Shown: positions 11,309 through 22,699 of the stretch, one piece after another | Layout of the letters: every line of letters begins with the position of its first letter | Numbering within the stretch: the first letter of the stretch is position 1 | Origin: Protea cynaroides | Lineage: Eukaryota; Streptophyta; Magnoliopsida; Proteales; Proteaceae | NCBI GenBank assembly: GCA_028583415.1 | Contig: CM053267.1 | Span: 29,932,902 to 29,996,901, forward strand | Direction of reading: 5' to 3' | DNA length: 64,000 bases | Program-made: the position numbers and the translations under genes | Notes under the pieces: generated by a model | The model's database searches: none | Told to the model about the DNA's origin: nothing | What the model saw: only the letters and a program-made list of their open reading frames with translations

Positions 11309-11569
11309 GGTAATGGCTATGATTGTGTCTGCAAATCTATAGAATTATGAATTTTCTTTGACTTTTCTGAAGACATATGGTTGCGAAGTGAAGCAGGTAA
11401 GGCCATGGCTGCCCGACACGTTAGCGACACGTTTCCGACATGCTCATAGCTGAACTCTACACGTGTTCACGAAACTCCTAGATAACTGTAAAAAATGTTT
11501 AACCTTCGCCGCGATCTTTGGCTGTTCAGTGTTGTGGGCCCGGGAACTGGAAACCCCATCTGAGGCCTG

Positions 11570-12050
11570 TCAACGGTCCGGTCCGGGTTGATTTGGCCCA
11601 AATCAAATCGGTGTAGGGTTTTATAGGCTGACAAAAATATGTCCATTAAAAATTTGGGCTAGGTAGGTTGTACTGTGCACATTAACTAATAGGTGGTTTG
11701 GTATCAATTTTGTTATAAGGTCAACTTTGGGTTGGTCGGTTTTGGGTCCATTTACTGGCCCGTAAAGGAGTTTCTATTTTATTTTGGTGCTGACTGCTGA
11801 TAGAGTTGACCTCCATATATCCAAATCCTTGACATTTGGGTTAAGACGAAGTTCGGTTAGGACTATATTATGGTTTGGGCTTTGCCAATCCGCCTTAATG
11901 GTCCAGTTTCAGGCTAGCCAGGATAGGACCAAGACCGAGACCGAAAAATATTATAACAAACTAACCCGAAACATGTCCACTATTAGGTCGGTTTGAGTTG
12001 GTTTCGAGTTAATTTAGGCCGGTCAAGGCTACTAGTTCGATATCAAAAAA
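11570..12050. repeat. Dispersed repeat copy 2 ('ggttcaggttgggatgca' family)
   Basis: It carries the 'aaaatatgtccattaaaaattt' word, then 'gggctaggtaggttg', 'cacattaactaatagg' and several cggtttgggt-type words, in the same order as the copies at 9,500-10,020 and 22,700-23,120. Non-coding. Confidence 0.55.
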
Positions 12051-13980
12051 TTGACACCCATACCACCATCATCCATTTAAGTAGGGTCCGATGACAAAAT
12101 TTGGCATCACCAATTCCTTTTAATGCACATTCATTGGGTTATTACAACAAATATAAATGGATCATATATTGACGGATACAGATACCCCTAAATGGACTTG
12201 GATGCGAATACAATTCGGATTTTCAACTATCCATTTACAACTTTGTCGTGTATAATCCGGACCGTCTCCCCCAGCGGATATGATTCATTCTCAAACTATG
12301 TCTCTCAATTGTTTGTCTCATGATTCTCTTTTTCTCTCATCTAAAACCTATCAAAACTTCAAGAACCCTAAGATCTACTGTTGCATAATTTTTTTATTAT
12401 TATTAATTGAGTATTTATTTGAATCGGATGGATTATATTCCAAATTATCCGAATTCAGATAAAGATACGGATTCCAAATCAGCTTCAGATTTTTGAATAT
12501 CCGTTTACGCTCCATATACATATATGTGATTGTCAGATCTTACCAGTGACAAGGTTAGTTGTCACCTAACTGGTTGACAATTAGCTTTTTCCAATTATAA
12601 TCAGATAAGAATTTGGGTTGGAGAGTTTTAACCTAGCCCGGTCTTTGGACTAGGTGAATCTGCCTCCGATTTTATATTGGGCTGGGCTTGAGCCCAGTAG
12701 GCCTTACATTGATTGAGATAGGCTGCTGCCAGAATCTATTTGCTCAATAAAATCTACAAAGAGGTTTTCTAAGCCTGCTACATTTTTGTGTCACGTGGAA
12801 GGGTAATTTAATGATTCCAACCACTCTATATCTAAGAAATGGTTTGGATTGAACACGTGTTAAATTTCAAACAAATTCCTATTAGAATCTATTGTGAGTT
12901 GACCGTTTTTGACACGAAACCTCTATGTAGCCCTTTGACTAATTTCAATTGAGATGAAGCTTGATATACAAATAAGTATTTTAGGGTTTACTTGTTCACA
13001 AAATTGCAATCCCATTTGACTAACTACATAGTAAAACTAGGGTTCACCTATAGAACCCTCTACAGAACCATCTGCCTAGAAATGGCGATTTCCTTATTTT
13101 AATACGTATGTCTGTATTAGCATGCCTGTTTTATTTTATTTTTTTAAATCATCATGCATGAATATAATTCGAACTAGTTTTCCTTCGCCCACAGTGAAGA
13201 TAGAATCTCTTCAACCATAGGTTATGATCCTTGGATGATTATTATAATATAGTGGGAAAGGTATTTTGAAAATTCGTATTGGAAAGGAGAGGTAATAATG
13301 AACCTTAATTATTAATTTATTTTCACCCTAAGTTAAGGGAAACTTTGTTCATATAACCCAACATGTGAAGTTTAAAGGAAAATATGTTTATTAAGAAATT
13401 CCCTTTTTTTTGCAATCTAACTTGGAGAATGATCTTCTCAAGTCCCGAAGATCTCCACAAAAGGGATAAAATCAATACACGTATTGACTCACATTCTTTC
13501 TCCTCATAAATACACTCTCTTTGACATAATTCATTAAAAAATCCTCTGATTGGAACTGTTTACTCAACTGATCCTTCATTGACTTCCCTATTTTGAAAGG
13601 GAAGTCCAATTTGATTTAACTTCATAAACCCCTTTTTATTATCCACACTTATCTTCTTAAATAGAAGAGAGGTAACAAGGTAACCTAAAACCCAACGATA
13701 ACATGCTAACTCTATTACTTAATCATAAGAGATTAGCTACAACAACGTACTAAAATACTACAAAATTTAGGGAAGCTGAGTTAAATTTTTTTCCTCCTTT
13801 CAGGTTTTAAATTTTTTTATGATTCCTAGAGCTTTAGTCCACCCAGATTTCCTCAACAAATTCTGATGATAGAAAAGAAGTTATTCCTCCTCATGGTTCC
13901 TTTCTAACATGGTGGTTGATAACAAATTTGAGACTGAACACATCCACTGTTCCTGCATGGCTCCATTGAAAATGAGGATT

Positions 13981-14015
13981 CCTCAATCCTCAATCCTCAA
14001 TCCTCAATCCTCAAT
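13981..14015. repeat. 7-bp tandem repeat, five copies
   Basis: Five head-to-tail copies of cctcaat. The unit is too short and simple to classify. Confidence 0.9.
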
Positions 14016-14333
14016 CTGGTTCAAGTGAATGTAATATGAGACAATCACAATCTTCTTTTATTTGAGACAGGTTTCAGTGGCAAACATCTCAAAGACAACT
14101 TATGATAAAAAAAAAAAAGAAAATGAGGTACAGTTATTTCTAAAGTACAGATGTGAATCCAGTTTCAGTTCTGCCATATAAAAAATAGAAATCCATAACC
14201 CAATTCACACATTACTTTCCAAGTAAAAGTAAAGCCTATCTGTGTTTTCTTCTTGATGATTATTATATCCATCAAGTCAGCAAGATTTTTCAAACTGAAC
14301 CTTCACCAAAGTCAGGATTCTCAAGCATAATGG

Positions 14334-14403
14334 CTTTCAAACTGTGTTTTTAAGATTTAGGATAGATTCTTTCAAACTGTGTTTTTAAGATTTAGGATAG
14401 ATT
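14334..14403. repeat. 35-bp tandem duplication
   Basis: Two identical-looking 35-bp units starting ctttcaaactgtgttttt lie head to tail. This appears to be a recent local duplication in non-coding sequence. Confidence 0.9.
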
Positions 14404-16369
14404 TGATGGGCTTTGGGAGAGGAATTTGATGGGATATTACAGTGAATCTGAAGTTTGGAAAAAATTTTATATGCCAACCACTAGAACATTTCGCTATCTT
14501 GCTAATGTTACAGTCACTATATTCTTTAATTAGTGGATCTTCATATATACCTTGAAAAAGAATTTCAGGCTCCACATACTTTATTTCTTACTTTTGGGAA
14601 AGAAGATGCTCCATCCAGACTTGGAATATGAGAGGTCATTTACAACCAACCAAATTACAAACAGAGACAGTTCAAAGCTGAATCCTTCCCCACCCCCTCT
14701 GTCTGTAAACACTTTCAGAATGCAAAATGAGAAATAGACATAAATCAAAGCCCCTTTAACAAACAATAGTTGTGTTGCCTCCCCTCAATTTTTTCTGTTC
14801 AGTACCATTTCTTTTTCTGTGATAGAATAGTAATACAAGAGCAGAGCTACCTAAAACAAAAGATACCAGAGTCTCCAGTTGTGTCATTTGTATGTGTGTG
14901 AGAATCAAAATAAGAATAAAGCACTGAGTAGCAAACTTGGTGTAGTCTGAAAATACAATATGTAGATTGTTAATTGTAGTTTAGTAATGAAGTTGAAAAA
15001 GATTATCTTACTAAATTACAATTAACAGTCAACAGAAAATTACCCACATTATCAGGAACTCATCTCCAGCTAATTGGTCTGACAGTTCAGGTGCTGTGGT
15101 GCAGTTGAGAACCTCCCTGCTTGGCATAATCAAACCAGAAGGCCCATAGCCCGGGAGCCTCATTCCTCTTGGCAAAAAATGGAACAAATCGACTACGATC
15201 CTCTGGTAGGATTGAAGGGAACCATGGAAATGATTATCGGTGTCATGGACCAGTTAACTTTGGGAGCTTCAAAGAGTTTGAGGGATTAGTGAGTCACCAT
15301 CAACTATCAGATTCAAGTACCAAAGCAAAATGATGAGCCTAGGTAACAAGAAGACAGACATGGGTTTCGGTGGCTAACAAAAAAGCAATCCAACACAGGA
15401 CACCAATCCTGCTCTGATAATCATATAGGTTTATATAGAAAGCAGAATTAATGCTGTCAAACATATGTACTGGACACAACAGAATGAATGTGCTTGTTAC
15501 ACAAATTTATACAGGATATGGTTGATCCGAAAACATGGAATCCAGAATCTCTGAGTGGGTGTAATTTCAAGGATATGTGTCTTCATTGTCCATAAAACTA
15601 AGAAAAATACAAATCAATCTCAAGAAAGGTCTTCTTAGGGGTCCCATGCATGCCATTTTTAGGAACAAAATTTCATGGCAGTCAAATTCCCTGAAAATGA
15701 AGATAATCATAAACCTAATAAATACACAGGAAATCAAAGGTTAGATTCCAACTATAAACCAGACCCAATAATATTCTCTACGTTTAAATATGGCTCTGAC
15801 CTGTTGTTGTATCACAGTATCACTACGTATTATTTCTTTAATAAACTCAACCGTTACCTATTTAAAAAAATAGCAGGATGCAGAGATGGGAATTATAAAA
15901 TGATTGGAGGTATTTCAAATTCTTTTTCTTTTTGGATTGTGTTTTCCAATTCTGAGGAATAGTAATATAACGCATTGAATAAAACATGAAAATAATTTAA
16001 GAGAGATAGAGAATGTAACAATAGAAAGTCAAATGGCAGAAGAATAACCTTACAGTTGGACTTTATGAATTTCTAATTACGTGAACAGGAAACAAGGACC
16101 AAAAAATGGCATAGTATAGGAGATCAAGCATATATACATGTGAAATGATGCAAATCCAAGTTACCTGTTTATGACATAATATATTTCAAGACTCTAATTC
16201 CCACCACACAGGTGCGAAAGCTGCAGCCATTCATAGGTATTAGTATAAATCATGTTTCTCTCTTACAATCTTTCTTCTGTTACATTTGAGACATACTAAC
16301 AGCCCATCCCGAGCCATTGTGAACAGGAATTCAATTTATATGCAACAAAAAACATCTAAACAAGCTGAG

Positions 16370-19300
16370 TTAGGCACCATCAGGAGCTACAGCATTAAGT
16401 GATGAAACAACTTGTTCGATGGAGGGTCTGCGTCTTGGGTCTTCATAAATGCACTTGCATGCAATTTCAAGTACCTCAAGAAGCTGTTTCTCTCTAACCT
16501 TGCCCCAGATTGATGGATCAATAATTTGTTCTTCTTTCTTCTCAGATTTCATTTGAAGCACCCATGACACCAAGTCTCTGCAGCCCTTCACTTTACAAAC
16601 ATCCACAGGCCTCCTACCAGTAAGAAGCTCCAGAAGAACAACCCCAAAGCTGTAAACATCACCTTTAAATGTTGCTGTCAATGTTTGACTGTATTCAGGA
16701 GGGATATATCCTAAAGTCCCAACCAGATCTGTTGTTACATGAGTGTCATATGGATGAATTAACCTCGAGAGACCAAAATCAGCCAAATGAGCTTCAAAAT
16801 TTCCATCCAGGAGGATGTTGCTAGATTTTATGTCCCGATGTACAATATTTGGTTCGCAGACCTTGTGCAAGTAAGCCAATCCCTGGGCAGTTCCTTGAGC
16901 AATTTTAAGCCTAGCATCCCATTTCAGCACTGACCTTCCATCAACTCTCTCATGCAGCCAATAATCCAAGCTTCCATTCTCCATGTAGGAGTAAATCAGT
17001 AACCTGCCATTACCATGCCTGCAATAACCCTGCAGAGGGACAAGGTTTTTGTGCTGAGCTCTTGAAAGGGCTTCCACTTCAGCCCTGAATTCACGTTCCA
17101 TCTGTCCACAGTCCTCAGAGAGCTTCTTGACTGCAGCTTTTGACCCATTAGGGAGGTTGGCTTTGTACACTAGACCGAATCCTCCACAACCAATTATGTT
17201 GGCTTGGTCAAAATTGTTTGTAGATTTCAACAGGTCACCAATGGTTAGTTCCCTATTATCTGAATTTTGGAACAGAAAAACCAACTTTGAAGGCACAACT
17301 GCCTCTGATAACCTATGTGTTCTGCTCATTTCCTCCTCCACATCATCAATTGGATTGTCAGCATCCTTCCTTGACATGTTAAGCAGGACAACAGCTAAAA
17401 GTAAGGCAATCCCAACTCCAATACTGATTGTCATTCCAAGTATACTGCTTCGGCCAATCTTACTGTTTAGCTTTGCTGGGATTCCAGGATTTCGATCCAT
17501 ATCATCAACAACATTGCAGGGATCAATTAATGGGCTGCACAATCCTGAATTCCCTTCGAAACTTGAGTTGGGGAAGCTGAGAAACTGCCCACCAGTTGGA
17601 ATTGGACCTCGCAAGTGATTATTTGCCACACTGAATTTTGATAAGAATGTGAGCTTGTTAAATGATGGGGGAATCAAACCATAGAGATCATTGGAAGACA
17701 GATCCAAGACCTCCAAGTTTTCCATATCAGAAATGGTGCCTGGGATGCACCCAGTTATACTATTCCTGCTCAAATCTAAGGCATGTAGTTGTTTCAACCG
17801 TCCAATCTCAGGCCATATTGTCCCGTTAATTCTGTTATTGCTCAATAATAATGATGGAGGGAAACTAGAGGCCTGATTATACTGCAGACCATTGGCACTC
17901 TGGTTACGCTTTACATACAGTGGGATGCCAACAGAGGTGCTAAGATGAGGGCCATTGCTGTTTGAGAAAATGAGGCTCTTTAGTTCTGTCAAACCTTTTG
18001 GGATTTCTCCTGTCAGAGAATTATTGGAGATGTCTACGTAAAACAAATTCTCCAACTGGCCAATCCAAGTAGGGATGCTACCATTCAAGTGATTCCATGA
18101 CAAGTCCAGGACCTGTAATTTCCTGCAATTCAGTAACCACATGGGGATTTGCCCTCTAAGAGCACAGTTTCCAGCTGCAAATACCATTAGATTCTCAAAC
18201 CCACTGATATTGCTTGGAATTTCTTCTGCATGGAAATTCTTGGTAATTACAAGAGTAGTGAGATTTCTGCAATGCTGAAGTACATCCAAAGCTCCTGCTA
18301 AGTTCTCAAAGCTGTTGTTTGACAAAGAAAGAAAGGAAAGAGATCCGAGCTTTGCAAAATCAGTAGGGACCTGGCCAGATAGGCTATTTTTAGCAAGGCT
18401 CAAGGTTTTCAACTCAGCACATCTGGACAAGGTAGCAGGAAGTGTACCAAGCAAATGATTTGTGGCAAGATCAAGTGAACTGAGATGAGGCATTCCAGTG
18501 AAATTAATATCAATAAGCCCCGTTAGAGAATTGTTCCTGAGATCAAGCACCTGAAGCTTGGAGCATAGTGCTAGAGTAGAAGGCAATGACCCGGAGAAGG
18601 AATTGGAGTGTGCAATTAACTGTTCTAGTTTCGTGAGATTCCCAAAAACATTTGGAAATGTACCCGAGAATCGGTTTCCAAAAATAACTAAAGTTTTAAG
18701 ATTGGAAAGCTTACTGATACTCTCGCTCAACTGACCAGAGAAATTGTTGGCTGCCATTGAAAGCTGCTCCAAAGATGACAACCGAAACAGAGTATCTGGC
18801 ATATGACCTGAAAATGAGTTGAAATCGATATGCAATTGTTGGAGAGACGCACTGCAATTGCCTAAACCTTCCATCAAGAACGGACCTGAGAAATGGTTCA
18901 TAGATAAATCAAGAACCCGAACTGCATTTGAGGTACTGCACAGTTTAGTAACGATATGGCCAGCAAAGGAGTTGTTGCTTATGTTGAGGACAGCAAGATT
19001 TGGAAAGCCTTCGATTTCGAACAAACTCCCATTGAAGGAATTGCTAGAAATATTGAATGATCTGATTGATTTCAACCCATCAAATGCTTCCACAATAGGC
19101 CCCGCAAGCAAGTTGTAGCTGAGATCAAGAACTTCCAGCTGCTGCAAATTCGATAGCTCTGGTACACTACCGTGAAGAAAATTGAACGAAAGATCAAGAG
19201 ATTCCAGGTTATCCAGGCGACCCAAGGAGCTTGATATCTTCCCTGTTAGACCCCTCTTTCGAAGAATCAGCATCGAAACTCTATTCCCCATTGAAGCATT

Positions 19301-19522
19301 ACTCCCTCTCTTACAGACAACCCCATCCCATTGACAGCAAATCGATTCATCAGACCATGCAGAGATAATAGACCCATCTGTGAGGTTCCCTACGAATTCC
19401 TTCAGAACCCGCAAATCATTTGGATCACAGGTCTGGCTCAATGCTCCAGGGCCCAGAAATGAACACAAAAAACAAACCACGAAAACCCAGTTTAGCGTTG
19501 GAACAGAATCCAGAATCACCAT
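16370..19522 (-). CDS. PSKR2: Phytosulfokine receptor 2-like LRR receptor kinase
   Basis: This is a single-exon gene for a ~1,050-aa LRR receptor kinase, the length and intronless structure usual for PSKR/PSY1R-type receptors. In order: signal peptide (about 1-30); a paired-cysteine LRR N-cap (CCQWDGVVC); about 20 extracellular LRRs; an island domain (about 512-547) with the GIPLYVKRN motif typical of PSK receptors; a final LRR and Cys cap; one transmembrane helix (about 692-714); then a Ser/Thr kinase (about 770-1,045). The kinase has the Gly loop GCGGFG, the invariant Lys in AAVKKL, HRDIKSSN, DFGLSR and GTLGYIPPEY, so all catalytic motifs are intact. Known family role: plasma-membrane receptor for sulfated pentapeptide growth hormone. 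Similarity, including the LQHCRNL and NCALRGQIP region, is closest to PSKR2. The frame extends 65 codons upstream of the chosen ATG, but that leader lacks receptor features. The ATG at 19,522 directly gives a signal peptide. Confidence 0.93.
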   Translation of the reverse strand: MVILDSVPTLNWVFVVCFLCSFLGPGALSQTCDPNDLRVLKEFVGNLTDGSIISAWSDESICCQWDGVVCKRGSNASMGNRVSMLILRKRGLTGKISSSLGRLDNLESLDLSFNFLHGSVPELSNLQQLEVLDLSYNLLAGPIVEAFDGLKSIRSFNISSNSFNGSLFEIEGFPNLAVLNISNNSFAGHIVTKLCSTSNAVRVLDLSMNHFSGPFLMEGLGNCSASLQQLHIDFNSFSGHMPDTLFRLSSLEQLSMAANNFSGQLSESISKLSNLKTLVIFGNRFSGTFPNVFGNLTKLEQLIAHSNSFSGSLPSTLALCSKLQVLDLRNNSLTGLIDINFTGMPHLSSLDLATNHLLGTLPATLSRCAELKTLSLAKNSLSGQVPTDFAKLGSLSFLSLSNNSFENLAGALDVLQHCRNLTTLVITKNFHAEEIPSNISGFENLMVFAAGNCALRGQIPMWLLNCRKLQVLDLSWNHLNGSIPTWIGQLENLFYVDISNNSLTGEIPKGLTELKSLIFSNSNGPHLSTSVGIPLYVKRNQSANGLQYNQASSFPPSLLLSNNRINGTIWPEIGRLKQLHALDLSRNSITGCIPGTISDMENLEVLDLSSNDLYGLIPPSFNKLTFLSKFSVANNHLRGPIPTGGQFLSFPNSSFEGNSGLCSPLIDPCNVVDDMDRNPGIPAKLNSKIGRSSILGMTISIGVGIALLLAVVLLNMSRKDADNPIDDVEEEMSRTHRLSEAVVPSKLVFLFQNSDNRELTIGDLLKSTNNFDQANIIGCGGFGLVYKANLPNGSKAAVKKLSEDCGQMEREFRAEVEALSRAQHKNLVPLQGYCRHGNGRLLIYSYMENGSLDYWLHERVDGRSVLKWDARLKIAQGTAQGLAYLHKVCEPNIVHRDIKSSNILLDGNFEAHLADFGLSRLIHPYDTHVTTDLVGTLGYIPPEYSQTLTATFKGDVYSFGVVLLELLTGRRPVDVCKVKGCRDLVSWVLQMKSEKKEEQIIDPSIWGKVREKQLLEVLEIACKCIYEDPRRRPSIEQVVSSLNAVAPDGA

Positions 19523-20960
19523 TACAGAAACCAAGGGAGATCGCCAGCTTAAACTAAAACCACCACCGCATAAACTCTCTTCAATCTTACTGTAGATTTT
19601 TCTTCTGCCTGCTCCGGAAAAGAAAGAACCCCAAATGAAGAAAACTTCAGACCCACATCCCAAAAACACCTCAGAAGCCACAAAACACCCGACTACAGCA
19701 CTCGCAAGAGGAAGCAAGAGAGATCCACACTTCCACAGTAGCAGATTTCAAGCTCAAATCAAATCCCTAGACCAGAAACCAACAAACCCATATGTGCTGT
19801 TCAATCGAAAATTTCAAAGAGATTGAAGAAACCCACATGTGAATAAAAGAAACTTCTTCAGACTCACATCCCAAAGCACCTCAAGAACCATGCCCTGGAA
19901 ATCTCCCCTAGTCCTTATCATCACTTATAAATGAAGTAAGAGTCTCCCGTGAATACTCTCCATCAAACGCTTATTTTCCTGCTAACAGAGCTTTGAAAAT
20001 CAAACCTCCATTTACTTTGTATTATGAACTTTTAATTTTCAACAAAAAAGGGACAGTAGAATCCAGAGGAAGAAGAAAGCAGATAAAAGACGACACTCAT
20101 TGATTTCAATTCAAAGTGTGACAGGCCCAACACCATGAATGAATCTAGCATTACCGGAAAGGAAAGTCTTTGTTTGTGCCCACTTCGGACCTTTGTCTCT
20201 TAATATAATAAATTAAAATGCTTAGTGAGATCAAAACGAAGGCAGAGGAGCTGACCTTTGACGATTCCTGAATCCTGATTCCTCCTCATCACCAACCAAT
20301 AGCTATATTTGTCTTTATCTCTCTCTCTCACTCTCTCCCCCCAAAATTAGTGGGTCTGGTCTGGCCATGGTGGGTAGATGCAGCAGACAGTGAGTGAAAT
20401 GTGATTATAATAACTAAGGTAGAGGTAGACAAATCCAAAATGAGCAAGGAAGGTGAAGAGAGAGAAAGGATTAAGGTTGAAAGATGTCAAAAGAGAGAGG
20501 ATTTGAATCTGAATCTGACGGTTGAATTCATCAAATGACGGATTTGAACCGATGGATTAAGCGGCGGATGTCACGGGGGTTTGTGCAGGTATGTGACCGG
20601 TCGCATTCATTGGATCAACTGCCCAACTTGATTGCTTACTTACATGTGAAGAAGAATTAAATGAGTGCGTATGGTGTCAAACCCTACCCACCTCCCTTTT
20701 TCCTCCACACCCCACTTCCTGCTTTTGCTTTGCCACCGGTTCTTCCGGTTATCAACTTACCTTTACTCTTATATGTAGGAATATTTAGCAATGAGGACCC
20801 TCATAATCTTCCAATTTGGCAAACAGATACCTTGTCTCTTTAAAATTAGATTACTAGTCTTGGGAAAAAGGATCTTTAAATTTTGTTGGGGACCAGTTTT
20901 AGTATTTGCGAATTCTTCTAAGGGAACGGTTTGCATAGATGGACTCTGTATGTATGGATC
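19523..20960 (-). promoter_or_regulatory. Upstream region of the PSKR2-like gene
   Basis: No gene is seen. Directly upstream the sequence remains open in the receptor frame for 65 codons, probably transcribed leader. Further up come an AT-rich zone, CT/GA-rich runs near 20,310-20,345 and a purine-rich zone near 20,440-20,510. These are consistent with a promoter and 5' leader, but no element could be assigned with confidence. Confidence 0.4.
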
Positions 20961-21193
20961 CACATGTCTCCCGCCTAGGTTTGGGCGGGAGACTGGGCGG
21001 CCCGGATGGATGGCCGCCATGTGGCACTCTGAGGGATCCGAGCCGACCCCCAGTCGGCTCAGCTTGTTGACTGGGCGGTAGACTCAGATGGAGGGTTTGG
21101 ATCCCTCCGAGTGCCACATGGTGGCCATTCATCCGGGCCGCCCAGTCTCCCGCCCAAACCCAGGCGGGAGACGATTTCTGTTCGTGTATGTAT
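20947..21193. mobile_element. Foldback (Mutator-like?) MITE with 74-bp inverted repeats
   Basis: Arms at 20,966-21,039 and 21,099-21,172 are inverted copies of each other with only a few mismatches, separated by about 60 bp. Each arm begins with a smaller hairpin (gtctcccgcc...ggcgggagac). The element is GC-rich against AT-rich flanks. A 9-bp direct repeat, tgtatgtat, lies at 20,947-20,955 and 21,185-21,193. If it is the target duplication, the element is Mutator-like and its ends lie slightly outside the perfect arms. The 9-mer is low complexity, so that assignment is tentative. There is no coding capacity. The transcript would fold into a long hairpin. Confidence 0.75.
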
Positions 21194-21214
21194 ATGATCA
21201 AGGTATTTACCTTT

Positions 21215-21282
21215 CGAGATTATACTTCTTCATTTAATGGTTGGAAGTCGAGATTATACTTCTTCATTTAATGGTTGGAAGT
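21215..21282. repeat. 34-bp tandem duplication
   Basis: Two perfect head-to-tail copies of a 34-bp unit starting cgagattatacttcttcatt, immediately right of the foldback element. Confidence 0.9.
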
Positions 21283-21399
21283 ACAATCATATAATTAGAT
21301 AGTCACATATGAAATATTTTACCTTTCCTTCACGTGTTTCGTCATTTGGGTAACGTTCGGCTCATGTTCGTTTGCCAACTGACGATGGGGATTTAGCTT

Positions 21400-22230
21400 G
21401 ATTCACGATTCACGGTGTCATTATGTTACAAGAAGAGTGAATCTTACCAGCATCTTTTCTTTCAATGGGAGACTTCACTTGTAGTTTGGTGTGAATTTTT
21501 GTCTATTTTTAAGTTTGATTGGCAGGGTTTCCTGTCTACACAACTATTGTATTCATGGTGCCAGCGTAAGCGCTGCTTGACGAGGTTGCAGGATCTTTGG
21601 GATGCTGCCACATTCATGGTGGCGAACGTGATTTGGGAGGGCCGTAATTAATCAAGTGGTGTTCGATAACCCCAAGGGAGTAGTTAAGTCGGCCAGGAAC
21701 CCATGCCTCAGGAAGCAGAAGATACTGAGTTCAACTCTTCATACTACTTGGGACCACTCATACTGAACCACCTAAGTCCATAGATGATTGGTTGATTGCA
21801 TCTCGGTTACACCTTCATACCAGAGTTGGAAAACAAAGGATGGTGAGGGAGTTGTTTTGGAAGCGCCATTGCACCCATAGTTGAAATTGAACATTGACGG
21901 ATGTTCACTTGGTAATCCAAGATATTCTAGTGCAGGAGGCTAACCAAATTATGGATAGAGAGTGATTCAAAGGCAGTTGTAGAATGCTTCCGCTCTCGAT
22001 AGATACCATGGTTCAGGACAGCTTCGGATCAGCTTGGTTGCCAGTGTTGATAGGATGGATTAGAGTATTGTGCATTGCTTTCGTGAAGGGAATATGGTTG
22101 CTGACGGTTTGGTGAAACAAGCAGCAGGGTCCCATGTTGCCCACCATTGGTCTACTTGTCCTTCTTTTATTGCTAGAGATGTGGTCTAGGATGCCTCGGC
22201 GTGTTCCCAATATCATTTTACTTAATTTTC
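21400..22230 (+). pseudogene. LINE remnant: zf-RVT and RNase H domains, broken
   Basis: An open frame (21,415-21,651) shows the reverse-transcriptase zinc-binding pattern of plant non-LTR elements (CYKKSESYQHLFFQWETSLV...W), with one expected Cys replaced by Trp. Further right, in shifting frames (about 21,850-22,200), fragments of the RNase H domain can be read: LNIDGCSLGNP-type, ESDSKAVVECF-type and LHCFREGNMVADGLVKQAA-type words. At least two frameshifts are needed to join them, so this is a dead LINE 3' part. RT and endonuclease are absent. No clear poly-A tail was found. Confidence 0.75.
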
Positions 22231-22699
22231 TCCCTTTCTGATTCTGCTCTCCTCTACTGGTGACAATTCCGAAAGTGGAGCGGGTTAGTTCTAATGTTCT
22301 TGAATTGTTTATTTTTCTTTAGTCTATAAAATTCTGATTTTTAACTGCACTTCTTCATTTTACTTGAAAGTACGATCGTCTATATACACAGCTGTCTATG
22401 AAACCTCTTTTCAACCATTGTGTCAAGTATCTGGTTTTGGGCTGTGGATATGGTTGCTTACTCATTGTTGTTGTAAAGTAAGCCCACTACCACATGTTGT
22501 GATCATTCTTTTGTCTGTGGAAGCTGATTTTGGGACCATTTGATCCATAGGTTGAATGGTTTCCAATGCAAGCTAACACCAACTTCAATGGCCTTACCAT
22601 AGGCAACTAATTCCAATACATTCTTATTTATATTAATTAAATAAGCAGTGCAGTGACATTGCAATTTGCAAAGCACATAGACTAAGTTTGGTTAGAGAT

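Larger units (their letters stand above)
11309..16369. other. Long intergenic spacer between LEA and PSKR2-like genes
   Basis: The first ~150 bp upstream of the LEA start are its likely promoter. A dispersed-repeat copy lies at about 11,570-12,050. Degenerate 'ggatacagatac/atccgaattcggat' wording occurs around 12,150-12,500. Short tandem repeats lie at 13,981-14,015 (five copies of a 7-mer) and 14,334-14,403 (two copies of 35 bp). A short minus-strand open stretch at about 15,045-15,250 looks weakly coding (see findings). The final few hundred bp before 16,370 are probably the 3' UTR of the receptor kinase. No confident gene is seen. Confidence 0.5.

Noticed and set aside
17127..17618. 163-codon plus-strand frame inside the receptor kinase gene
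   Set aside because: Antisense shadow of the conserved kinase/transmembrane region; no domain of its own.
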